From: Burkholderia lata
GTDB taxonomy: Bacteria > Pseudomonadota > Gammaproteobacteria > Burkholderiales > Burkholderiaceae
Assembly (NCBI RefSeq): GCF_000012945.1
Contig: NC_007511.1
Location: 3,100,001 to 3,164,000, forward strand
DNA: 64,000 nucleotides
Direction: 5' to 3'
Shown: piece by piece, positions 8,286 to 17,800 of the stretch
How positions within the stretch are numbered: position 1 is the stretch's first letter
Layout of the letters: every line of letters starts with the position of its first letter
Notes under the pieces: generated by a model
What the model was told of the DNA's origin: nothing
Seen by the model: the letters and a program-made list of their open reading frames with translations, nothing else
Databases searched by the model: none
Translations under genes and position numbers: made by a program

Positions 8286-9242
8286 TCACGCGCCGTACGC
8301 ATCCAGCGCCTTCAACGGCACATGCAGGCTTTCGTTCGAAGCAAACGCGTCGAGCAGATAGTCGACCGTCGCCTGCACGCGCGACGCCTTCAATGCGCGA
8401 TGCGGATACTGCATCGCCATTTCGTAGGTGCCGGGCAAATGATGGCGGTGCAGCAACACCTTCAGCGAGCCGGCGCGCAGATGCGCCCACGCGAGATGCA
8501 CACCGACCTCCGCGATGCCGAGGCCGTCATGCGCGGCCTGCAGCACAGCCTCCGGCGCCGAGAACGTCAGCGGCGCCGTGTCGCCCGGATCGACCGCCAC
8601 GATGCTCCCGCCGCGCATCCTGAAGCTCCACGTCGACACCTCACCGCCTAGAAACCTGCGTGCAATCAGCCGGTGCGCGCCCAGATCGTCCGGTGCTCGC
8701 GGAATACCGTGACTCGCCAGATAGGCGGGTGACGCAACCAGCACCGTATTCATGCGAAAGATCGGCCGCGATACCAGTGCGGAATCGTGAATGTTGCCAC
8801 CCCGAATGACGATGTCGTAACCGTCGCGCACGACGTCGACGATCCGGTCGTCGAAATCGGCCTCCACCGACAAACCGGGGTAGCGCGCCAGCAACCCGGG
8901 CAGCACCGGTTGCAGGTGCTCGCGCCCGAACGCAGCGCTCGTCGAGATGCGCACGCGCCCTTGCGGCCCGAGCCGCTGCGCGACGATGCTGTCGACCGCC
9001 GAATCGAGCGCGTCCAGAGCGATGCGCGCCTCGCGCAGGAACACGCTGCCTTCATCGGTGAGCTTCAGCGTGCGTGTGGTGCGGTTCATCAGCCGCACGC
9101 CAAGCGCCTGCTCCAGGCCGGCGACGTTCTTGCTGACGGCGGCCGACGTGATGCCGAGCATCCGCCCGGCCGCTGCAAAGCTGCCGCCGTCGGCCGCATG
9201 CACGAACGACAGGATCGCACGCGTCCGTTGTGACACATCCAA
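8286..9242 (-). CDS. LysR-family transcriptional regulator with a TTG start
   Basis: The 318-residue protein begins at a TTG (residues M-DVSQRTRAILSFVHAADGG), with GGAGG five bases upstream. This gives a standard LysR N-terminus; the longer frame upstream has no domain and no ribosome binding site. The helix-turn-helix spans about residues 4-62 and the effector domain follows. It is divergent from the flavodoxin-like gene at 9400, and a cluster of CAAC/GTTG inverted repeats lies between the two, which fits the usual LysR divergent-control arrangement. Confidence 0.9.
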   Translation of the reverse strand: MDVSQRTRAILSFVHAADGGSFAAAGRMLGITSAAVSKNVAGLEQALGVRLMNRTTRTLKLTDEGSVFLREARIALDALDSAVDSIVAQRLGPQGRVRISTSAAFGREHLQPVLPGLLARYPGLSVEADFDDRIVDVVRDGYDIVIRGGNIHDSALVSRPIFRMNTVLVASPAYLASHGIPRAPDDLGAHRLIARRFLGGEVSTWSFRMRGGSIVAVDPGDTAPLTFSAPEAVLQAAHDGLGIAEVGVHLAWAHLRAGSLKVLLHRHHLPGTYEMAMQYPHRALKASRVQATVDYLLDAFASNESLHVPLKALDAYGA

Positions 9243-9297
9243 AGCAGCCTCCTTCGATCGACACGTTGCACGGTACACCTTCGCCTGCCGCCGATTA

Positions 9298-9324
9298 TCA
9301 ACCTGAAGTTGAGAGCGACTCAAC
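9298..9324. promoter_or_regulatory. Overlapping LysR-type inverted repeats
   Basis: TCAACCTGAAGTTGA (9298-9312) and GTTGAGAGCGACTCAAC (9308-9324) are overlapping palindromes that share one half-site. A further CAAC/GTTG pair follows near 9332-9344. They sit in the 157-bp divergent region between the LysR gene and the flavodoxin-like gene and look like recognition and activation half-sites. Confidence 0.55.
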
Positions 9325-9399
9325 CCGGGCCCAACTTCCGGTTGCGACTCGCGCCGCCCACAATGCGGCCATCGTTCAACGGACTGCAAAGGAATGCTC

Positions 9400-9954
9400 A
9401 TGCTTGCCACCATCGTTTTCGACAGCGGTCACGGTCACACCGAGCGACAGGCGCAAGCCGTCGCGGAAGGCGTGCGGCGCGTACCGGGCGCGGAAGTGCG
9501 GCTCATCGCGGTCGCCGACGGCGCGATTCCGTGGGATGCGCTCGCCGCGAGCGACGCGATCATCTTCGGCTCGCCGACGTACAACGCGTCGATCAGCTCG
9601 CGGCTCAAGAAGTTCATGGAAGATTCGACGCGCCCCGCGTGGATTCCGCAAGCCTGGCGCAACAAGATCGCGGCCGGCTTCACCAACTCCGGCGCGCAGC
9701 ACGGCGACAAGCTGAACGCGCTGATGACGATGACGCTGTTCGCGGCGCAACACGGGATGATCTGGGTCGGGCTCGACCTGTTCGCCGGCACCGCGGCAAA
9801 CGAGCGCAACCGGATCGGCGGCTGGCTCGGCGCGATGGCGCAGTCCGACGACGTGTCGCCGGAACTGTCGCCGATCGCCAGCGACCTCGAAACCGCCGCG
9901 CACCTCGGGCAGCGCGTCGCCGAACTGGCGACGCGGTTCGCGGCCAGCGCATAA
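9400..9954 (+). CDS. Flavodoxin-fold NAD(P)H:quinone reductase-like protein (WrbA-type)
   Basis: This 184-residue protein has a flavodoxin FMN-phosphate loop at the N-terminus (FDSGHGHTERQAQAVAEG, about residues 7-24) and a second FMN loop (FGSPTYNASISSRLKKFMED, about residues 65-84). It is close to the usual size of WrbA/flavodoxin-like reductases. I chose the second ATG (9400) because AAGGA lies six bases upstream; the first ATG at 9394 overlaps that site. A small isomerase-like gene follows after 30 bp, probably in one operon. Control by the divergent LysR regulator is likely. Confidence 0.85.
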   Translation: MLATIVFDSGHGHTERQAQAVAEGVRRVPGAEVRLIAVADGAIPWDALAASDAIIFGSPTYNASISSRLKKFMEDSTRPAWIPQAWRNKIAAGFTNSGAQHGDKLNALMTMTLFAAQHGMIWVGLDLFAGTAANERNRIGGWLGAMAQSDDVSPELSPIASDLETAAHLGQRVAELATRFAASA

Positions 9955-9984
9955 GCGGTGCAACGCGCTTACCAGGAGATCGAC

Positions 9985-10284
9985 ATGAAACTGCTGTGCC
10001 TCGACGTTCCGCTGCCCGGTGCGAGTCCGGAAGCCTATCAACCGCACATGCTCGACGAAGTGCGCTACGGCTGGCACCTGCTCAAGCGCGGGATCGTCCG
10101 CGACATCTATTTCCGCCAGGATCGCCCCGGCGTCGCGATCATTGCGGAGTGCGATTCGATGGAAAGCGCGCGGGAAGCACTGCGCGAGTTTCCGCTGGCC
10201 AAGGCCGGGCTGATCGACTGGGACATCATTCCGCTCGGCGCGTTTCTCGGCTGGGAAGCGCTGTTCGCGGCGGGCCATGCGTGA
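9985..10284 (+). CDS. Muconolactone delta-isomerase-like small protein (dimeric alpha-beta barrel)
   Basis: This 99-residue protein has a ferredoxin-like alpha-beta pattern (KLLCLDVPLPGASPEAYQPH, then DIYFRQDRPGVAIIAECDS, then a GLIDWDIIPLG strand) typical of muconolactone-isomerase or YciI-like small barrels. AGGAGATCGAC precedes the ATG at 9985. It lies 30 bp after the flavodoxin-like gene and probably shares its transcript, suggesting a role with a quinone or aromatic intermediate. The specific reaction is not established. Confidence 0.72.
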   Translation: MKLLCLDVPLPGASPEAYQPHMLDEVRYGWHLLKRGIVRDIYFRQDRPGVAIIAECDSMESAREALREFPLAKAGLIDWDIIPLGAFLGWEALFAAGHA

Positions 10285-10300
10285 CTGACGTCCCCCACGC

Positions 10301-10324
10301 TCGCCCCCGGCATTCCGGGGGCGA
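10301..10324 (+). terminator. GC-rich hairpin after the flavodoxin operon
   Basis: TCGCCCCCGG and CCGGGGGCGA pair perfectly over a CATT loop, 17 bp after the stop at 10284. No T-run follows, so it may be a weak or factor-assisted terminator. Confidence 0.55.
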
Positions 10325-10717
10325 GAATCCGCATCCGGCGTCGCACCGGATCGACCTGCCACGACACCGCCCCCTGCCCGCTTCCGGTGCATTTGAGACA
10401 GGACGGAAGTTCTTGCACCCGGCGAGAACGAGCTCCCTGAACTCGAGCCCGCAGGCAAATAGAAGAAGTACTCGGCAAGGTCGGCCTCTCTCTGTTGGAT
10501 CCAGTAGTCCGAGAAGCCGCCTACACTGCCCGAAGTAGATACTTGGAAACCAGAGAGGCTGTGGACAAATAGAGTACGTCTGCTCCGGAAAGCACCGTCG
10601 ATCGGATAAGCCACACCGGTACCAATCGTTCACCAGAAGGACGACGCTGGTCCGCTAGACCCGGGTGACCGTTCCAGGGCGCAGTCACCCGAGCGGCTGC
10701 AGAAATGATGCGAGCGA
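10325..10717. other. Left boundary region of the foreign segment; no gene seen
   Basis: About 390 bases lie between the native operon and the 3' end of the reverse transcriptase gene. Composition falls from typical host GC here. I see no integrase, tRNA end or clear direct repeat. A hairpin lies at 10662-10691. Confidence 0.5.
10662..10691 (-). terminator. Hairpin downstream of the RT-nitrilase gene
   Basis: CGGGTGAC and GTCACCCG form an 8-bp perfect stem with a 14-base loop, 26 bp beyond the stop of the RT-nitrilase gene on the minus strand. There is no T-run. It could end the transcript or be part of a structured RNA. Confidence 0.4.
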
Positions 10718-13700
10718 TTACTGGACGCTATCGCGCATCAGACCGGCAGGTGGCGTCTTACCGATACGCTTCTTCTTCCCACTTGGATCCAACGTAACTT
10801 TCGTTGCTTGCAAATTTGGGCCAAAGTGATTTATGTCGACATCGAACACACTTACGCTAATCTGGTCGGAGCCGTGGTTGTGAGATATTAGACGTTTGTG
10901 CTCCTGTTCATATGGAGCTTGCGCCGTCGATCCACCAAACTCACCAGCATTTGCCACCAATATGTGCTGATACATGTGATAGCGAAGCATGCCTACCATG
11001 CTGTCAAATGTCTTTACGTCTTTGTTCATAGCAGACACGATGAACATGTGTGAGACGTCGCGAAGGTCTGCGGGAAGTGAAATGTCGGTTGCATCGTAGC
11101 AAATCGCACCAGAAATCCGAAACTTTCCAGCACCTCCAGAGGAAAGCTCAATGACCACCTGATGAGGCCTCCACGGTTTAACCCCGAGGGTCTCTTCTTC
11201 GGTAGTCGGATACTTCTTCCCTTGATCAACTTCAACCCACGAACGCCCTCCATTTCTACGTTGTGGCACTAACCAACGCGCCGCATTGATCGGTTCGCTC
11301 GTGACTGGATGAGTTGCACCACATAATCCATAAAAAATCATTGCACCAGTGGCATCCGAAAACGCCCTCATCAGATCTTGGTCGTCAAGATGAATGCTAT
11401 ATTCCGGCAACACGACCAAGTCAACGTAAGGCTTGTGATCCTTACCGAGTACAGAATCACGAGCTTGCAGTTGCTGATACGCGAGATAAAGGATTGATGC
11501 GGTGTGGTTTCTTTGTCTAGCCCGGAATCCCTCCTTGTGCAAACTCGCCAAACCTCCATCGAAATCCTTGGTGGTTGGCAGCAAGCCTTGAATGACGCAG
11601 ACGCGTAGCAATCTCGACTCGTCAATGGGCCAATCGACCGGATAGACGTAAATGGGGAGATTTGAGCTTTTTCCAAACAAGGCAGCCTGTGCCTTCAAGC
11701 GCTCATGCACAAGGTCTCGTAACATGGCCGCATCGGTGACGACACCAACGCTGCTACTTGTTTCCAATTGAGCTTGTAGTCCCGGCCAGCGTAGCAGCCG
11801 AAGTAAAAGCTCCGAGAACCACGGCGTTATGGCCGCAGTTGTCCCGGCCATAGCGACGGACGTATTCAACATACCTATTTGGCGCTTCTTCCACGTACTG
11901 GAAATACCTCGATACCAGCCAATGTTCTCTTCTCGAAGCAACCATTGGCGCGCTGTGAAGTCCAACTCCCCAGTGGCGGCACATCGAATAACTCTTCCGA
12001 TTGCATACAGAATCGCATCCTCTGAGTTACACCATTCCGGTGTTCTATAGCGTGGATCCCTGCGACCACGAGTTGGTCCAATCCGTATCGATAGTCGCGG
12101 CATACCACGCGGATCGCTCAAAAGCGCCCAGTCTTCACATCTCACCTGTATCGTCTGAGGCGTCCATTGCTCGGGCAGTTCATCCGTGCGAGACACCGCA
12201 TCTGCAAGTGCGAACGCAAGCTGCAACAGCGCGTTCTCCTCGTGGAATGGCGTATCACGCATCTTGACGATGTCACCGAAAGATAGCCATTCGCCGTCGA
12301 CCAACGCACATTCGTCTTCCGGTTCCTTGAAGCTCGAAAAATATCGGACAATGCTTTGGAAAGCCGGTTCAGCAGCAAGCTGCCGATTACTGCGGCTCGC
12401 TGCGATTACCCGCAGCAAGTGTGGCTGATTTTGCGCGAGTAGCTCCAATGCTATAAGGCGATCCTTGCGCGTCGACTGCCTCGATAAGGCCGCAAACCAC
12501 ATCGCATAGTGCGCATCATCGCGCAGTAGCTGATGACCGACCAACGACACCGCAATTGTTTCCTCAATGTGTGGAAGTCCTTCATCCACGCGCTTACCAA
12601 TGAACTCATGCAAGCTTCGGTGGTAGGGTAACTCGTCGAAGCTCGTATCAAGCGTGATGACCTGGCTCAGCGACGCGAGCAACAGCAGTGCCTGCTGTCG
12701 GACGTACCATGGAAGAACTCCCTCATCAATAAGCATCCGCGCCAGTTGCCCGAGCTCCAGCCGATAGCGCTCTACGTCGCCGACTTGCAGGGAACCATCA
12801 CTCTCCCAGTATTTTCCCGTCTGGGACGCCCCCGCTCGAAATAGTTGAGCAAGCGTATACAAGGCTGTTCCAGTCGAGTATGCATCCTCCTGCGTTCCGA
12901 GAACCTTTGTCAGAAGTGCATCCGTTATGGTTTTTAGCAACTCAGGACACGGAAACAGATCTAGGGCATAAGTGAGGACTTGTGCGAGACCTGGATTCAG
13001 GGACCACGCAGCAACGAGTCGCCTCGCAGCAACCTCCAGGTCATGCAGGAGAATATTTCGCGAAAGTCCGGCTTCCTCATCTTGGGTGAGATCCGTCATC
13101 TTTCTGCGTAGCTTCAGGGCCTTTGTCAACCGATAGGCTGCAAATCGAGTCAACGTGTCGTCACGCACCTCGCGCTTTGGACGCACCACGGATGCTAGAG
13201 GCGGTAAATTTCTGCCACCGTCAACCTTCTGCTTAGCTGCTGTCCCCAACTCAGCCTGAGCCAGCAAACCATTGAGTCCTGCCTCGACGTGCTGTAGCGC
13301 TGCGATATCGAACGGACCACTAAGCTGGCTCTGTAGCGACTTCATACGTGCTGCCGTCCCAGACTCTCCACCAAGAGATGCAAACGGTTGAACTTCCGTC
13401 TTCTGCTCGTTTACTACGAGTCGCTCCTCAAACTCAACATCATTCGCTTTAGAATCAAGCCGTGCCTGGACCCATTCAGTCAGTGCGAGTCCAAGTTCTT
13501 CTTCGCTTGGTACTTGTTTGTCACAAGAGACAACAAGCCTCACATCATCAACGTATCTACAGTAGTCGTGCAGCCGAAATTTCACGCCCCGACGATTGAA
13601 AGATCGACCTATTGATTCCCCGACGGCCTCATCGAAATCCACTAGATACGCGTTGGCGAAGAATCCACTTGATACCAGCCCCTGCGGCAGCCCTGATGGA

Positions 13701-14545
13701 AGCTTTTGTCCCTTCAGATACGGCGCCCATTTCGCGTCCTCGACCTGCCATCCAATTGACAGGGATTTCGCAAGAGTGGCCCAGAATCGCGCACTGGATG
13801 TTTTCGCTGTCGGAGCGATCGTCTCGCTGTACCGCCAATAAAGCTCCGTCAACTTCTCGACGAGTCCTTCTATATTGATGTTGTCGTAGAAAGCGCTCAA
13901 ATCTAGCTTTATGACAAACAAAGTGAGAGCATCTTGTCCACTCAGGACGGCGCTCTGCGCGATGAGCAGCGGTCTCTCGACAAAACTCTGATAGTCCTGA
14001 AAATATCGACTGTATACATTTGAATTTCCCCACGAAAAGCGCGCGCGAGCCCCTTGATCTGTCCACGAACAGAACAGTCGGTTTCCGTAACTGAAGACAC
14101 CAGCCTTCTGCGCATCCAATGCGTCTAGTGACGTATCGCCTTGTGCCGACTCAACACAATCAGCGAGACACAACATAGCGGCTGTAGCTATCGTCTGCTC
14201 CCTAATTCCCACATGAGCAAGAGGGCGCAAGAAATGCTCACTCGATGACACGGGTGCCCACCCATTTATCTCCGCATCACCGAACACCCATGGATCGCTT
14301 TTGGGAGCCGGCACAAGGCGAGCGGCCTTAGGAGTGTACGTTCCGTCTCGCAGCTCCGCGGACCATTGACTAAGCTCTCCGTCAAGGTTTACAGCCGAAC
14401 AGTCTAGTTCCAGCGTGTCGGCATACCAGTTGTGATGCCGGATGTAAGTATGCGTCTTCTTCCATGCCTGTGAGAGCACAACTACATCGCTGAGATACTC
14501 GATTCTCGGAGCTAGAGCTGCGTACTTATCTGTCTTATTAGTCAT
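10718..14545 (-). CDS. Reverse transcriptase fused to a C-terminal nitrilase domain (DRT type 1-like defence protein)
   Basis: This 1275-residue protein has an N-terminal reverse transcriptase: motif A KLDLSAFYD (Asp215, Asp221), motif B LPSGLPQGLVSSGFFANAYL around residues 282-301, and the catalytic YVDD at 331-334. A long, mostly helical middle (about 450-1000) follows. The last 250 residues form a nitrilase fold with a putative Glu1048 (VVLPEYS), Lys1110/1111 (QGKKY) and Cys1149 (SGAICYD) triad. Known RT-nitrilase (UG1/DRT1-type) proteins protect bacteria from phages. I chose the ATG at 14545 (MTNKTDKYAA). Codon use is far less GC3-biased than the host genes, indicating transfer. The gene follows the PLD-like gene on the same strand after 320 bp. 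Confidence 0.88.
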   Translation of the reverse strand: MTNKTDKYAALAPRIEYLSDVVVLSQAWKKTHTYIRHHNWYADTLELDCSAVNLDGELSQWSAELRDGTYTPKAARLVPAPKSDPWVFGDAEINGWAPVSSSEHFLRPLAHVGIREQTIATAAMLCLADCVESAQGDTSLDALDAQKAGVFSYGNRLFCSWTDQGARARFSWGNSNVYSRYFQDYQSFVERPLLIAQSAVLSGQDALTLFVIKLDLSAFYDNINIEGLVEKLTELYWRYSETIAPTAKTSSARFWATLAKSLSIGWQVEDAKWAPYLKGQKLPSGLPQGLVSSGFFANAYLVDFDEAVGESIGRSFNRRGVKFRLHDYCRYVDDVRLVVSCDKQVPSEEELGLALTEWVQARLDSKANDVEFEERLVVNEQKTEVQPFASLGGESGTAARMKSLQSQLSGPFDIAALQHVEAGLNGLLAQAELGTAAKQKVDGGRNLPPLASVVRPKREVRDDTLTRFAAYRLTKALKLRRKMTDLTQDEEAGLSRNILLHDLEVAARRLVAAWSLNPGLAQVLTYALDLFPCPELLKTITDALLTKVLGTQEDAYSTGTALYTLAQLFRAGASQTGKYWESDGSLQVGDVERYRLELGQLARMLIDEGVLPWYVRQQALLLLASLSQVITLDTSFDELPYHRSLHEFIGKRVDEGLPHIEETIAVSLVGHQLLRDDAHYAMWFAALSRQSTRKDRLIALELLAQNQPHLLRVIAASRSNRQLAAEPAFQSIVRYFSSFKEPEDECALVDGEWLSFGDIVKMRDTPFHEENALLQLAFALADAVSRTDELPEQWTPQTIQVRCEDWALLSDPRGMPRLSIRIGPTRGRRDPRYRTPEWCNSEDAILYAIGRVIRCAATGELDFTARQWLLREENIGWYRGISSTWKKRQIGMLNTSVAMAGTTAAITPWFSELLLRLLRWPGLQAQLETSSSVGVVTDAAMLRDLVHERLKAQAALFGKSSNLPIYVYPVDWPIDESRLLRVCVIQGLLPTTKDFDGGLASLHKEGFRARQRNHTASILYLAYQQLQARDSVLGKDHKPYVDLVVLPEYSIHLDDQDLMRAFSDATGAMIFYGLCGATHPVTSEPINAARWLVPQRRNGGRSWVEVDQGKKYPTTEEETLGVKPWRPHQVVIELSSGGAGKFRISGAICYDATDISLPADLRDVSHMFIVSAMNKDVKTFDSMVGMLRYHMYQHILVANAGEFGGSTAQAPYEQEHKRLISHNHGSDQISVSVFDVDINHFGPNLQATKVTLDPSGKKKRIGKTPPAGLMRDSVQ

Positions 14546-14865
14546 GCCGTGTCCCGTTATTTTTTGCGTATGGCGAACATCGACACCAAAGGTGGCATGT
14601 CCGCGTAACGTTGGCAAGAGCATCGTCCACTCTTCAGCAGAGGGGGAGCATCTCGAGTGCTGCCCCCTATTCCAGCAGGGTATCGAGGGAAGCTAACCTT
14701 TATCTCCTGTATCGCCTCTCGAAGGTAGCGTGCACAGAGGGCTGCTGCTTCCCGCAACGACGAAGTCATCCGCCGACTTGCCCTCAAGCAATCGATCACA
14801 TCCTTATCGGCTATCCCAAGGCCACCACTCGGTCGACTGTGGGAGTTTGGCCGCTGGCTTGTCGC
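14546..14865 (-). other. 320-bp spacer between the two defence genes, with a strong hairpin
   Basis: The spacer separates the PLD-like gene from the RT-nitrilase gene. At 14641-14650 and 14658-14668 AGGGGGAGCA pairs with TGCT-G-CCCCCT (one bulged base, 7-base loop). An 80-codon open frame crosses it but has no ribosome binding site or recognisable family. Defence reverse transcriptases often use a structured non-coding RNA near the RT gene, so this spacer is a candidate; that is inference. Confidence 0.4.
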
Positions 14866-17800
14866 TTAAAGTGAGAGTTCTTCGGCCTGATCAAGGAACG
14901 CCGCCAACTGGACTGGCTTGCCAGCCCCCTCCGAACGCCATTCATCCATCGGTCGAACCATAGCTAACTCTCGTGCGTCCTCCGACAGTCGTTCCAGCTC
15001 ACTGTCGGTCACGTCGCGCAGGCGTAGGTAGTACTGCGCCCATCGGGTAAAAGCGAGTATCCACATCGAGACAACCAAAGCATCGTCCCAGCGAGTCCAG
15101 TCTGACGTGCTGGCGAGAGGTTGTTGCACAATCCGTCGCTGTTGCTTCAAGATCAATTGCATCGACCTAAGGCTGGCTCGCTGCCGCTCAGGGCCGCTGT
15201 GAGCAAAAAGGAACGCGGTGATATTGGTCGTCTGGCCCTCACGCGCAAGAGCAAACAGCCGGTGATTCAGTTCTGGTCCCAGCAACGCAACCAATTCATT
15301 GATCCAGATCTCGCAAGCATCATCTGTATTAGCGCGCTCATCCTGCAACAAAGGAAAGACGACATCCTGGAACAGCCAAGGCTCTGCCCAAGTCAATTGC
15401 CGCATATGCCCACGCATCGAGTCAACTAGATGCCTCAAGTCCTCCGCAGGGATCATCGGTGGCAACGCCTCATGCAACGACGTTACCAAACCATCGTAAA
15501 TTTCTGCTTTCTTCGGATTACTTTTCGCACGATGAATCATCCAACCAAGGGCACGTACCTGGTCTGCAGAGGAAAATCTGGCGACCAATTGCAGCACAAC
15601 GGCGAGCCCACCTGGTCCTTCCAGCTGTCGCTCAATCGCGATGAGTCCCATCCATCGCAGAAAGCCGTTGCCACTGTTCACAAGGAGGCCCCGCTGCACC
15701 TTGTTTATATCGAACTGGATCGAGAGCGAAATGTCGCTAACGATCTGGCTCAACAGGGACAATTGCACTACATTTGAGCCTCCTGACTCTACCGGCAAGT
15801 CAGCCACTTGGGCTTCGAAAGTCGCCAGCAGCATATGCGGGGCGTACCACCACAGAAACTTGATGGTGAAGTACTCTGACCAAGTCAAAGCTACATACTT
15901 TGTCGCGTGGAACAAGTGTTCGGGACGGTAAGAGCTATGTAGTAGAGTCTCGACCGGCTCCCGAAAGAGACGAGCATCCATCACAGATAACTCCTCATCT
16001 ACTCCGTCATACACGCGGTTGAACGATGTATTGAGGAACCGCACAAGGAACTCGACAAAGCCACGGTCCAATTTATCCTCGCGAAATCGACGATCACTGG
16101 CACGTGTATGCGCGATAACCTCGCCGAGCACCTCCCAAATCGCAGTGAATTCAGTGAAGTTGCTCGCTTGCTCATTCATCCAATCCTGCAGATCAACCAT
16201 CTCAGGCAGCACAAGCGAACCATCCTTGAGCAGGCCCAACTCAGCCATCTGCACCTTCAACGAATCACCGCTTTGGCCACGTAGTGATAACTCGCCAACC
16301 CAGACGCTCAACACATCGCCTGCTCTAACGTTTTCAAGAAAGCGTAATGGCTCGTAGCGCTGCGGCACCATCGGCGACGATGCGGAGTTGAAAAGTAGGC
16401 GCATAGAATAGCTTTCGCCCCCCCCTTCGGACTGCGCGGTCTCCGCCTCCTGCACCAGCCCGGACATGTATTTTTCAACCGAGAGAAGGGTGTCCGCTGG
16501 AATCGGGGTAACTAACAGAGGATAGTTTTCGGCGGCCTTCTGAAACGAGTTTGATAGATTGAAGCCCGCTGCCGGTAGTCCGTCCGCCCCCATGATCAAG
16601 ATGTAACGATCGTGCAGCCGCCCCTCCCTCAGGCCATAGATGCGCAACTTGATCCGCCTCAGCAGTTGGCTGTTGTGCTCGCAACTCGCCACTAGGTTGT
16701 TAATCCGACTCTGTGCAGGTTTGTCAGATTCGCCTACCACACCGTCACTTACTTTGGACGGTTTGGACAAGGACGTGAAGACAATATAGTCAGACTTAGG
16801 CGCCGCACCGAGTAGCAACAGGGCTAGGCCCGCAGCCTCAAAGTATGGATCAAAGATGACTATTTGATGCTGCTGGTATTTGTTCAGTAGTCCTCTAAAC
16901 CACTCCACGAATTGCAATCGCCCCTCTCCGTCCCCCTGCCCCCAGCGTAAGAAGAACCGCCCCTCTGAATTTCTCGGATGGAGTCGCTCGAAAAGAGATG
17001 CGAGATCAAGGTTAGCAGGAACCCACGGATCCGCTTCACGGCTACCGACACGGTTAGCAAATCCCAAATCGCCGCGATTGATAGTCAGGGCCGCCTTCAC
17101 TCTCGCTAGTACAGCCGGCCGTGTGGTTTTTTCTAACCAGTCGAATTTAACCGGCTCAGCTCCGCGGCCTACCACGTGTGTCTGCAGATTAACCTCCCGG
17201 AAGTACCCGATTCGCCACCGGCAACACAGCGTACCCTCGCGAGATTGATCGCCGTCGAAACCGTAGACCTCTAGCTCAGTACTGTCTGTGGTAGCGTGCA
17301 GATGCTCGCTCAGCTCGAACTTGTGCTCGTACACGCCCTCCGCATCGCGTTTTGCGACGGCGATACGTGAGTAGACGATCTGTCCGCCGTTCGCGATACA
17401 CAGACGAAAATGGAACGCACTGAAGTGCGGGACCTGCATCGGATCAAATCGCGCGACTAATGCATGCGGGGTATCAACCCAGCCTACCTTCATCAACTGT
17501 CGCTCCATGTCGTCGAGCGCAGGAAAAACTAACAGCTCAAGATCACCAAACCGAGCTAGGTCAGCAGCACCAAAGTCCAAGCCCGTATCTGCGCTGATGC
17601 GTTCGACCACCAATGAGGTCAAAGCTACGTCATAGTCCTGCCCAACACGGAACAGCGCCCCCTTGTCAGTCAGAGTAATAGAGGCACTGAACGCCCCAGC
17701 TCCACCATGTGGGCTGGAGAGCGACCGCTCGTCATGTGCGCCACGATTTAGCTGATAGGAGACCGGGCGGTAAGCTAGGCCATCGGGAGCAAGCGAGGTT

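Noticed and set aside
14557..14799. 80-codon minus-strand frame in the spacer between the defence genes
   Set aside because: No ribosome binding site and no recognisable family. Kept only as a note because the spacer may encode RNA instead.
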